DNA from: JBCCXZ01 sp965228005 | GTDB lineage: Bacteria; Planctomycetota; Planctomycetia; Pirellulales; Lacipirellulaceae | Assembly (NCBI GenBank): GCA_965228005.1 | Contig: CBDDGV010000004.1 | Location: 124,001 to 188,000 of the forward strand | Length of the DNA: 64,000 nt | Direction: 5' to 3' | Shown: piece by piece, positions 16,511 to 23,742 of the stretch | Numbering within the stretch: the first letter of the stretch is position 1 | Layout of the letters: each line of letters begins with the position of its first letter | Position numbers and translations under genes: made by a program | The notes under the pieces: generated by a model | Told to the model about the DNA's origin: nothing | The model's input: the letters and a program-made list of their open reading frames with translations, nothing else | Databases searched by the model: none

Positions 16511-16876
16511 ATGCAAACCGCCCAATCGCCCGACCAACTCGTTGCCAAGAAGTGCCTGCCCTGCGAGGGGGGCGTCGACCCCTGCCCGCTGGACGTGGCC
16601 AACCAGCAGCTGGAGCACCTGCCGGGCTGGTACCTGACGCACGACGGCCAGCGGATCCGCCGCGACTGGAAGGTGAAGAACTTCATGGCCGGCATGGCGT
16701 TCTTCCAGGAGTGCGCCCGCGTGGCCGAAGAAGACGGCCACCACCCCGACCTGCACATCGAGGGCTACCGCAACGTGTCGGTCGAGCTGTGGACGCACGC
16801 CATCGGCGGGCTCAGCGAGAACGACTTTATTCTGGCAGCGAAGATCGATCAGTTGCCGGTCGAGCTGCAGCAATAA
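16511..16876 (+). CDS. phhB: 4a-hydroxytetrahydrobiopterin dehydratase (PCD/DCoH)
   Basis: 121 residues, the usual length. The family signature EDGHHPDLHIEGY (about 75-88) contains the catalytic His pair, and GGLSENDFILAAKID is the conserved C-terminal part. The N-terminal CLPCEGG is typical of bacterial pterin-4a-carbinolamine dehydratases. The enzyme recycles pterin cofactor after aromatic amino-acid hydroxylation. No phenylalanine hydroxylase gene is nearby, so a moonlighting role or a distant partner is possible. It lies 23 bp before the reductase gene and may be co-transcribed with it. Confidence 0.92.
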   Translation: MQTAQSPDQLVAKKCLPCEGGVDPCPLDVANQQLEHLPGWYLTHDGQRIRRDWKVKNFMAGMAFFQECARVAEEDGHHPDLHIEGYRNVSVELWTHAIGGLSENDFILAAKIDQLPVELQQ

Positions 16877-16899
16877 CTTCGGCTACCCCGGGAAGCACC

Positions 16900-17907
16900 A
16901 TGCTGATCCCCGATTCGTTCCCGTGCATGATGGTCCGCCGTGAGGGGGACGGTGACCCTACGTACGGAGTCGAGCAGATCGGGCTCGACGACCTCCCCGC
17001 GGGCGAGGTGGTGATCGAGGTCGCCGCGTCGTCGCTGAACTACAAGGACGCGTTGGCGTGCCGAGCACACCCCGGGGTCGTGCGCGACCTGCCGCACGTG
17101 CCGGGGATCGACTGCGCGGGGACTGTGGCCGAGAGCAGCTCGCCCGATTACGCGGTCGGCGACGCGGTGCTGGTGACGGGCTACGCGCTCGGCGCCCCGG
17201 CCTGGGGCGGTTGGAGCCGCTATGTGCGCGTGCCGGCGGAGTGGGTCGTGCCGCTGCCCGAGGGGCTCTCGATCGATGAAGCGATGACGCTCGGCACGGC
17301 CGGGTTTACCGCGACGCAGTGCGTGGCAGCGATCGACAGACACGGCGTGGAGCCCGGCGACGGCGACGTGGTCGTCACCGGGGCCACCGGCGGCGTGGGC
17401 ACTCTGGCGGTGGCGATCCTCTCGAAGCTCGGCTACCGGATCACCGCCGTCACGGGCAAGGCCGATCGGCACGAGATGCTCCGCGGGCTGGGCGCCGCGG
17501 AGGTTGTTGGCCGTGAGGAGGTCGACGACAGGAGCGATCGTCCGCTGCTCGGCGAGCGGTGGGCTGCGGCCGTCGACACGGTCGGCGGCAACACACTCGC
17601 GACGATTGTCCGCAGCACGCGGCACCGCGGCTGCGTAACCGCCTGCGGGCTGGTCGGCGGCGACGCGTTGCCGCTCTCGGTTTACCCATTCATCCTGCGG
17701 GGCGTGGCGTTGATGGGCATCGACTCGGCCAAGTGCCCCCGGGGTCCGCGGGAGTACGTCTGGCGGCAGCTCTCGGGCCCGTGGAAGCCGGACGGGCTGG
17801 ACGGGCTGCGTCGTGAGGCCGATTTCAGCTCGCTGCCCGGCGAGGTGGAGGCGATGCTAGCGGGCGGTGCGCTCGGCCGGCTGGTGGTGCGTCCGACCAC
17901 GGGCTGA
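16900..17907 (+). CDS. YhdH/AcuI-type NADPH-dependent zinc-free alcohol dehydrogenase (acrylyl-CoA reductase-like)
   Basis: 335 residues from the ATG at 16,900. The MDR fold is clear. SSLNYKDALACRAHPGVVRD near residue 47 and the PGIDCAGTV motif near 67 are hallmarks of the YhdH/YhfP subfamily. The nucleotide-binding VVVTGATGGVGTLAVAILSKLGY lies near 150. MGIDSAKCP near 270 matches the conserved GIDS loop of AcuI. There are no zinc ligands. Characterised relatives reduce acryloyl-CoA to propionyl-CoA or small alpha,beta-enones with NADPH; the substrate here is inferred only at family level. Confidence 0.88.
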   Translation: MLIPDSFPCMMVRREGDGDPTYGVEQIGLDDLPAGEVVIEVAASSLNYKDALACRAHPGVVRDLPHVPGIDCAGTVAESSSPDYAVGDAVLVTGYALGAPAWGGWSRYVRVPAEWVVPLPEGLSIDEAMTLGTAGFTATQCVAAIDRHGVEPGDGDVVVTGATGGVGTLAVAILSKLGYRITAVTGKADRHEMLRGLGAAEVVGREEVDDRSDRPLLGERWAAAVDTVGGNTLATIVRSTRHRGCVTACGLVGGDALPLSVYPFILRGVALMGIDSAKCPRGPREYVWRQLSGPWKPDGLDGLRREADFSSLPGEVEAMLAGGALGRLVVRPTTG

Positions 17908-17943
17908 GTGCCCCGGGCAGCGGACGGCGGTTATGTTGGAGCC

Positions 17944-20139
17944 ATGCGTCCCCACCGCCCCGTTGCCTGGCTCTCGACACTGCTGGCCATTCTTATGGGC
18001 GGGGCCGATCGGCTCGCCGCCGAAGACGCGGTCGACCTCGCGGCACGCGTGACCATCCACCGCGATGCGTACGGCGTGCCCCACATCATCGGGGAGACCG
18101 ACGAGGCAACGCTCTTCGGCTTCGGCTACGCGCAAGCGGAAGACTACTTCTGGCAGGTCGAAGACAGCTACCTGCTCGCGCTGGGACGGTACTCTGAAGC
18201 GCACGGGCCGCGGGGGCTGAACTCAGATCTGTTGAACCGCGCGTTCGAGATCGTGCCCCGCAGCGAGCAAGACTTCGCTGGTTTGGCCCCGCGGCTCCAA
18301 GGGTTGGCGGCCGCGTTCGTCGGCGGCATCAACCACTACCTCGACACGCACCCGCGGGTGCGTCCACGGTTGTTGAAACGGTTTGAGCCGTGGCACGTGT
18401 TAGCGCACCACCGGCACACGGCGTTGGAGCTGACGTACCGGTTCACGGGGTTATCGACAACCTACCTGCCCCGGCGGAACCCGCGCGTGTGGGCGGCGAC
18501 CGGCAGCAACGGCTGGGCGGTCACCGGACGGCGGACCGCTAGCGGCGCCCCGATGCTGCTGGCCAGCCCGCACCTGCCTTGGTTTGGTTTCACGCAGCTC
18601 GCCGAGGGGCACCTCATCAGCAAGGGGCAACCGGAGGGCGACGGGTGGAACTTCACCGGCGCCGGGGTCTACGGCAGCCCATCGCTGGCGGTCGGGCACA
18701 ACGAGCACCTAGGGTGGACGCTGGTTTCCAACGAACCGGACATCGCCGACGTGTGGCGGGTGCGTTTCACCCACCCCGACGACCCGCTGCGGTACGAGCA
18801 CGGCGGCGGCTGGCGGCGTGCCGAGCGTTGGACCGAGACGGTGCGGGTGAAGAAGTCCAGCAACTGGGAAGAGCGGGATTTCACGTTCTGGAAGACGCAC
18901 CACGGGCCGATCGTCTCGCGCCCCGACGAGCAGACGGGTCTGGCGGTGCGTATCTCCGGGTTGTTCGAGACGGCCCCGATGGGCATCGCGATGAAGGCCG
19001 TGCGGGCGGAGAACCTCACGGAGTTCCGGCGGGCGTTCGGCTCGATGCAGGGCCTCTACATGAACGTGTTGTACGCCGACCGTGACGGGAACATCTGGTA
19101 CCTGTACAACGCCCGCGTGCCGCGGCGCGACCCGGAGATTGACTGGTCGCAGCCGGTAGACGGCTCCGACCCGGCGCTCGCGTGGCAGGGCATCCACAGC
19201 CAGGACGAGCTGCCGCAGGTGCTCAACCCGCCCGCGCAGTTCTTGCAGAGCTGCAACTCCACGCCGGCAATCACCACCGACGGCGCGAACCCCGACCCGG
19301 CCGACTTCCCGCGGTACATGATCGGCGACGCCGACCAGCGCAAGCGGCGGGCGTTGCGTTCGCTTGAGATTCTGCGCGGCATGAACGGGGTGAGCTTCCA
19401 GGAGTTCCAAGACGCCGCGTTCGACACGGGCGTCTACTGGGCCGACGAGGTGCTGCCGCGTTACGCCGCCGAGATGAAGGCTTGGCTGGCGGAGGAGCCC
19501 GTGGAAGCTGGGCGCGTCGTGCCGTACCTCGATCACCTGCTGGCTTGGGACCGCACCATCACCGCCGACTCGACCGCGGCAACGCTCTGCCAGGCGTGGT
19601 ACGAGAAGCTCCACGGCACGACCTACCCGGGCGAGGAGTTGCTCGAGGAGTACCGCGGCGAGCCGCGCAAGCAACTGGCAGCGCTCGTTGTTGCCGCCGA
19701 GGGGCTCAGTGCGCTGCACGAAGACTGGCGTGTGCCGTATGGCCAACTCTTCCGCGTGCAGCGTCGGCCGCGGGTGGGCGATCTGCACACCGCGCGGTTC
19801 CGCGACACGAGGCCGAGCCTGGAGAGCCTCGGCGGCCACGGGCCGATGGGCACGGTGTTCACCACCTACCACACGCCCAGTATCGACATCCCGCTGGTGA
19901 TCTCGCAGAAGCGGCGCTACGGGGTGATCGGCACGGCGTACCTTGCGGCGTGGGAGTTCGGCAAAGACGGCGTCCGCGGGGCGTCGGCCGTGCCGTTCGG
20001 CGCCAGCGGCGACCCGAAGTCGCCGCACTTTTTCGATCAGGCAGAGTTGATGGCCCAGCGGCGGATGAAGCCGGAGCTGTTTACGGAAGAAGAGGTGCTC
20101 GGCGGCGCCGTGCGGAGTTATCACCCGGGGGAGCGTTGA
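17944..20139 (+). CDS. Exported penicillin-acylase-family (S45) N-terminal nucleophile hydrolase
   Basis: 731 residues from the ATG at 17,944, with a signal peptide (WLSTLLAILMGGADRLAAED). The N-terminal part has RDAYGVPHIIGETDEATLFG and GYAQAEDYFWQ, typical of the alpha chain. The autocatalytic cleavage and nucleophile site is ATGSNGWAVTG, with Ser188 becoming the N-terminus of the beta chain. LLASPHLPW and YADRDGNIWYLYNARVPRR are further family landmarks. Members cleave amide bonds of penicillins, N-acyl-homoserine lactones or N-acyl amino acids. Here the substrate is unknown, and quorum-signal hydrolysis is only one possibility. The protein acts in the periplasm. It begins 36 bp after the reductase gene. 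Confidence 0.9.
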   Translation: MRPHRPVAWLSTLLAILMGGADRLAAEDAVDLAARVTIHRDAYGVPHIIGETDEATLFGFGYAQAEDYFWQVEDSYLLALGRYSEAHGPRGLNSDLLNRAFEIVPRSEQDFAGLAPRLQGLAAAFVGGINHYLDTHPRVRPRLLKRFEPWHVLAHHRHTALELTYRFTGLSTTYLPRRNPRVWAATGSNGWAVTGRRTASGAPMLLASPHLPWFGFTQLAEGHLISKGQPEGDGWNFTGAGVYGSPSLAVGHNEHLGWTLVSNEPDIADVWRVRFTHPDDPLRYEHGGGWRRAERWTETVRVKKSSNWEERDFTFWKTHHGPIVSRPDEQTGLAVRISGLFETAPMGIAMKAVRAENLTEFRRAFGSMQGLYMNVLYADRDGNIWYLYNARVPRRDPEIDWSQPVDGSDPALAWQGIHSQDELPQVLNPPAQFLQSCNSTPAITTDGANPDPADFPRYMIGDADQRKRRALRSLEILRGMNGVSFQEFQDAAFDTGVYWADEVLPRYAAEMKAWLAEEPVEAGRVVPYLDHLLAWDRTITADSTAATLCQAWYEKLHGTTYPGEELLEEYRGEPRKQLAALVVAAEGLSALHEDWRVPYGQLFRVQRRPRVGDLHTARFRDTRPSLESLGGHGPMGTVFTTYHTPSIDIPLVISQKRRYGVIGTAYLAAWEFGKDGVRGASAVPFGASGDPKSPHFFDQAELMAQRRMKPELFTEEEVLGGAVRSYHPGER

Positions 20140-20245
20140 GAGTCGGCGGCGATTGTGGTTGCGAACGCGGGTACTCGTTGGCCGGGGCCGCCGGTAGACT
20201 GATTGCTCTGACCCGGCCCGTTCCACTGATTGCCTGTATCCGCCG

Positions 20246-21331
20246 ATGCCCAAGTACGTAGTCCGACACGGCGTGATGCGGCACCTCGGCGTGTTCGGCG
20301 TGAAGGGCAACGACACCTACGCCCGCGGCGCGCAGGTGATCGCCCGCACCAACCGGGGGCTCGAGCTGGGCGAGGTGCTCGTCGAGGCGACCGAGCACGT
20401 GCTCTCGCAGATGGACAACCCCAAGCACGGGCAGATCCTCCGTCGGCAGACCGAGGAAGACCGGCACGAGATCGACCGGCTCGCCGAAGAGCAGCAGAAG
20501 TCGCACCAGGTGTGCCGAGAGCGGATCGCCGAGTCGCAGCTCGAGATGCAGCTGGTGGACGTGGAGCACCTCTACGGCGGCGAGCGGGTGGTGGTGTACT
20601 ACCTGGCCGAGGGGCGGATCGACTTCCGCGAGCTGGTGAAGAAGCTCGCCAAGGATTTCCAGACGCGGATCGAGATGCGTCAGATCGGCGTGCGGGACGA
20701 GGCGAAGCTGCTGGCAGACTACGGCGACTGCGGTAAACCGGTGTGCTGCAACACGCACCTCTCGGAGATGCCGCCGGTTTCGATGCGGATGGCGAAGCTG
20801 CAGAAGGCAACACTCGACCCCACCAAGATTTCGGGCCGCTGCGGCCGGTTGAAATGCTGCCTCCGCTACGAGTACGACACGTACCAGCAACTGCAAAAAG
20901 ACTTGCCGCCTGTGGGGTCCGAGATTATCACCAATGAGGGCCGTGCGAAGGTGCTGGCCCAGGAGATCCTAAGCGGTCAGTTGCTGATCGAAGCGGAAGA
21001 CCGCCGGCGGCTGGCGATCGACGCGGGCGACGTGCTGACGGTGCTCAAGCGGGGCGGCGGGCGGAACCGACCCCGCAAGCGGCGCGCCGAAGGCGACTCC
21101 CCGTCGGGCGACCAGCTGAACCAATCGGGCGATCAGCCGAGTCCGGGAGCAGAGCAGCGGAGCGAGAGCGGGGGTCGGAAACGCCGCTCCGACCGTCGGC
21201 GGGGCGGTCGTGACCGCCAAGAAAACACGGGCGACAAGGCCGATGCGGGGCCTGCAGGCCCCGAGGGGAACGACTCCCCATCGGGAGGATCGCCGACCGC
21301 CCCGGAGGGGGGGCCGGCGGGCGGAGAATAG
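20246..21331 (+). CDS. PSP1-domain protein, RicT (YaaT)-like, with a charged C-terminal tail
   Basis: 361 residues. The PSP1 core spans about 25-265, with YARGAQVIARTNRGLELGEV, VYYLAEGRIDFRELVKKLA and RIEMRQIGVRDEAKLLADYG. The Cys-rich stretch CGKPVCCNTHL and SGRCGRLKCCLRYEYDTY is the place that binds an iron-sulfur cluster in Bacillus RicT. From about 270 to the end, a low-complexity tail rich in Ser, Gly, Asp and Arg is added. In Firmicutes RicT works with RicA and RicF in RNA processing; those partners were not seen here. The planctomycete role is unknown. Confidence 0.85.
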   Translation: MPKYVVRHGVMRHLGVFGVKGNDTYARGAQVIARTNRGLELGEVLVEATEHVLSQMDNPKHGQILRRQTEEDRHEIDRLAEEQQKSHQVCRERIAESQLEMQLVDVEHLYGGERVVVYYLAEGRIDFRELVKKLAKDFQTRIEMRQIGVRDEAKLLADYGDCGKPVCCNTHLSEMPPVSMRMAKLQKATLDPTKISGRCGRLKCCLRYEYDTYQQLQKDLPPVGSEIITNEGRAKVLAQEILSGQLLIEAEDRRRLAIDAGDVLTVLKRGGGRNRPRKRRAEGDSPSGDQLNQSGDQPSPGAEQRSESGGRKRRSDRRRGGRDRQENTGDKADAGPAGPEGNDSPSGGSPTAPEGGPAGGE

Positions 21332-21432
21332 AAAAGGTGACTTGGTTGCCCGTCGCCGGCGAGTAACAATAAACGGCTGGGAGGAGCTGACGCCGTCAAC
21401 CCAGCCGACCGCCGCAGAAGCGGCCCCTAGCA

Positions 21433-21873
21433 ATGACCCGCATTATGCTCGACCCCTCCCACCCGATCACCGAACTGCTGCGCCGCGACCAGCGGTACAA
21501 GTTCGATGCTTACGTCTTCGTGTGGGAAGCGCTCCGCTACGCCCAAGAGAAGCTCGAGATGGGCAGCGAGTTCCCCGCGGCCCAAGAGGAAGACGAGCCG
21601 GAGCGGCACGTCTCCGGCCAGGACCTGTGCGAGGCGATGCGTCAGTACGCGCACGAGCAGTACGGCTACCTGGCCAAGCAGGTGCTGAACCACTGGGGCG
21701 TGCAATCGACCGGCGATTTCGGCGAGATCGTCTTCAACCTGATCGAGATCGGCAAGATGCGTAAGTCTCCCCAAGACCACCGGGAGGACTTCGACGGGGT
21801 CTTCGATTTCGACGAAGGGTTCCTGCAGAGTTTTGAGTTCTCGATGCCCGACTCGAGCGAGGAAACCCGTTAG
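21433..21873 (+). CDS. Minf_1886-family protein
   Basis: 146 residues of a conserved uncharacterised family found in Planctomycetes, Verrucomicrobia and relatives. The sequence RYKFDAYVFVWEALRYAQEK, then HVSGQDLCEAMRQYAHEQYG and NHWGVQSTGDFGEIVFNLIE is its typical core. It is soluble, acidic and has no catalytic motif I can name. It lies 101 bp downstream of the PSP1 gene on the same strand; a recurrent neighbourhood would be worth checking. The C-terminal tail is acidic (PDSSEETR). Confidence 0.82.
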   Translation: MTRIMLDPSHPITELLRRDQRYKFDAYVFVWEALRYAQEKLEMGSEFPAAQEEDEPERHVSGQDLCEAMRQYAHEQYGYLAKQVLNHWGVQSTGDFGEIVFNLIEIGKMRKSPQDHREDFDGVFDFDEGFLQSFEFSMPDSSEETR

Positions 21874-21930
21874 CGGCTTCTTTGTCCTGGGCGAAGGTGG
21901 TCGAACCATCGCCGCCGCGGTGGTAGTGTA

Positions 21931-22083
21931 GTGTCTGACCTGAACGCAGCGTCCGACCGGAAACATCCCGAAGCGGGTCCCGGCGTCCGCCGGCCCGTCC
22001 GCCGCAAAGGCCAACTCCTTGCCTCAAGTGTCCTGCTCTTCCTGTGGCTGATCTTCTTGGCGTGGGCGGCCTACACGCACTGA
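21931..22083 (+). CDS. Small single-pass membrane protein, 50 residues
   Basis: A GTG start at 21,931 opens a 50-codon frame. A basic N-terminal half (PVRRKGQLLA) leads into one clear membrane helix (SSVLLFLWLIFLAWAAYTH) that reaches the stop. A hairpin with GC-rich arms follows within 3 bp of the stop codon, so this looks like the end of a real transcription unit. The family is unknown. The position, between the Minf_1886 gene and groES, and the compact end-of-helix stop support a real gene; the start codon is uncertain. Confidence 0.5.
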   Translation: MSDLNAASDRKHPEAGPGVRRPVRRKGQLLASSVLLFLWLIFLAWAAYTH

Positions 22084-22085
22084 AA

Positions 22086-22112
22086 CCGCCGGGGAGTCTT
22101 CCGGCGGCCTTT
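22086..22112 (+). terminator. Likely intrinsic terminator
   Basis: CCGCCGG (22,086-22,092) and CCGGCGG (22,101-22,107) form a perfect 7-bp stem with an 8-nt loop, followed by CCTTTCCC. The U-tract is weak. It separates the small membrane protein gene from groES. Confidence 0.5.
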
Positions 22113-22135
22113 CCCGAACCCCATCGTTTGAGAAC

Positions 22136-22423
22136 ATGAACCTAGTACCATTGGCCGACAAGCTGATTGTCAAACGCCTCGACTCGGAGGAGACCACCGC
22201 CGGCGGCATCGTGCTGCCCGACGCGGCCCGCGAGAAGCCCGCCCAGGGCAAGGTGCTCAGCGTCGGCGACGGCAAGCTCCTGCCCGACGGCACCCGAGCA
22301 CCGCACGAAGTCGCCGAGGGCGACCGGGTGGTGTTCAGCAGCTACTCCGGCACCGAGGTGACCATCGACGGCGAAGAGTTGCTGATCATGACCGAGTCGG
22401 ACGTGCTGGCGATCCTGCGTTAG
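22136..22423 (+). CDS. groES: Co-chaperonin GroES (Cpn10), unlinked to groEL
   Basis: 95 residues, the standard length. The N-terminal PLADKLIVKRLDSEE is followed by the mobile-loop region ETTAGGIVLPDAAREKPAQG, including the conserved G-G-I-V-L-P. The C-terminal GEELLIMTESDVLAIL matches GroES roof and base strands. No groEL gene follows; the next gene encodes a secreted helical protein. Planctomycetes often carry several chaperonin copies, so this may be an orphan paralogue. I saw no CIRCE operator (TTAGCACTC-type inverted repeat) in the 52 bp upstream. Confidence 0.95.
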   Translation: MNLVPLADKLIVKRLDSEETTAGGIVLPDAAREKPAQGKVLSVGDGKLLPDGTRAPHEVAEGDRVVFSSYSGTEVTIDGEELLIMTESDVLAILR

Positions 22424-22470
22424 CCGCCGGCATTCTGAACCAGCCCTCCCCTGCCCCGCGAGGTAGACCG

Positions 22471-23565
22471 ATGCCCCGCTTCCGGAAGCTCTGCTTGTTG
22501 TCCGTCTTGGCCCTCGCCGCTGTGCTGCTGCCCGTCGGGGCGGAGGCCGATGAAGCGGTCGACGGGATGATCGCTCGGGCGACGGAGTTCCTCCGCTCGT
22601 CGCAGCAGGAGGACGGGTCGTTCAGCCCCGAGGGCGTGCCCGACTACACCGCTCTGGTGACGGCCGCGCTGCTGCAGACCGGCACGCCGGAAGAAGACCC
22701 GATGGTGCAGCGGGCGCTCGCGCACCTGCAACGCAACGTGCAGGAGGACGGCGGCGTCTACCAGACCGGCAGCCGCTATCGCAATTACGAGACCTGCCTG
22801 GCGATCCTCGCGTTCAGCGCCGCGAACTCCGGCGGCGTGCACGACCGGCTGCTGGCCGACGCCGAGGCGTTCGCCAAGAAGCTGCAGTGGGACGAGGGCG
22901 AGGGCGTCGACCCCACCGGCACCAGCTACGGCGGCGCCGGCTACGGGCGTCACAAGCGGCCCGACATGTCCAACAGCAACATGTTCGCCGAGGCGCTCGT
23001 GGCGATGGGCAACGGCCCCGACGACCCCGCGATGCAGCGGCTGCTGGTGTTCGTATCGCGGTGCCAGAACTTCGAGTCGGAGTACAACACCACCGGGTTC
23101 GCCGAGCTGAACCCCGACGGCGGCTTCTACTACACCGCCGCCGCGGGCGGTTCGAGCCAGGCCGGCGAGACGGCGGGCGGCGGCCTGCGGAGCTACGGCT
23201 CGATGACCTACGCGGGCCTGAAGAGCATGATCTACGCGGGCGTCACCGCCGACGACCCCCGGGTGAAGGCGGCCGTGAAGTGGGTCTCGCAGCACTACTC
23301 GCTGGAGCAGAACCCCGGCATGGGCACGGCCGGCTACTACTACTACCTGCACACGCTCGCGAAAGCGCTGGCGGTGATGGGGTTAGACAAGCTCTCCGAC
23401 GCCGACGGCGTCGAGCGCGACTGGCGGGCCGAGCTGGCGGCCGAACTCGCCTCGCGGCAAAACGAAGACGGCAGCTGGACCAACTCCAACCGCCGCTGGC
23501 TGGAGGGCGACGCCAACCTGGTCACGGGATACGTGCTGCTGACGCTAGCAAACTGTCAACGCTAG
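22471..23565 (+). CDS. Exported terpenoid-cyclase/prenyltransferase-fold repeat protein
   Basis: 364 residues with a signal peptide (LCLLSVLALAAVLLPVGAEA). The rest is built of alpha-alpha barrel repeats of the PFTB/squalene-cyclase type: FLRSSQQEDGSFSPEG, LQRNVQEDGGVYQTGS, GFAELNPDGGFYYTA and LASRQNEDGSWTNSN. Each has the Q-x-x-D-G-S/G core. The catalytic DxDD of squalene-hopene cyclases is absent, and the protein is exported, so it is not a hopanoid synthase. Similar planctomycete proteins are annotated only as prenyltransferase/squalene-oxidase repeat-containing. The role is unknown. Confidence 0.85.
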   Translation: MPRFRKLCLLSVLALAAVLLPVGAEADEAVDGMIARATEFLRSSQQEDGSFSPEGVPDYTALVTAALLQTGTPEEDPMVQRALAHLQRNVQEDGGVYQTGSRYRNYETCLAILAFSAANSGGVHDRLLADAEAFAKKLQWDEGEGVDPTGTSYGGAGYGRHKRPDMSNSNMFAEALVAMGNGPDDPAMQRLLVFVSRCQNFESEYNTTGFAELNPDGGFYYTAAAGGSSQAGETAGGGLRSYGSMTYAGLKSMIYAGVTADDPRVKAAVKWVSQHYSLEQNPGMGTAGYYYYLHTLAKALAVMGLDKLSDADGVERDWRAELAAELASRQNEDGSWTNSNRRWLEGDANLVTGYVLLTLANCQR

Positions 23566-23742
23566 CGGCCCTCGCGGTCCGCTGCGCCCCATCGGTCTTT
23601 GCCCGGTGCGGGCCTTCTGCTACACACCGCTCAGCGTCACCGGTGCGCCCGGTGCGCGGGACGCGCGTTCTCTCCCCGCACGCAGACAACGTCACCCCGG
23701 CCTCGAACGGACGAGAGGCCACCGACGACAGGAAATCGGCTC

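Noticed and set aside
22084..22135. CIRCE heat-shock operator upstream of groES
   Set aside because: No TTAGCACTC-N9-GAGTGCTAA-type inverted repeat is present; the only palindrome is the terminator-like stem.
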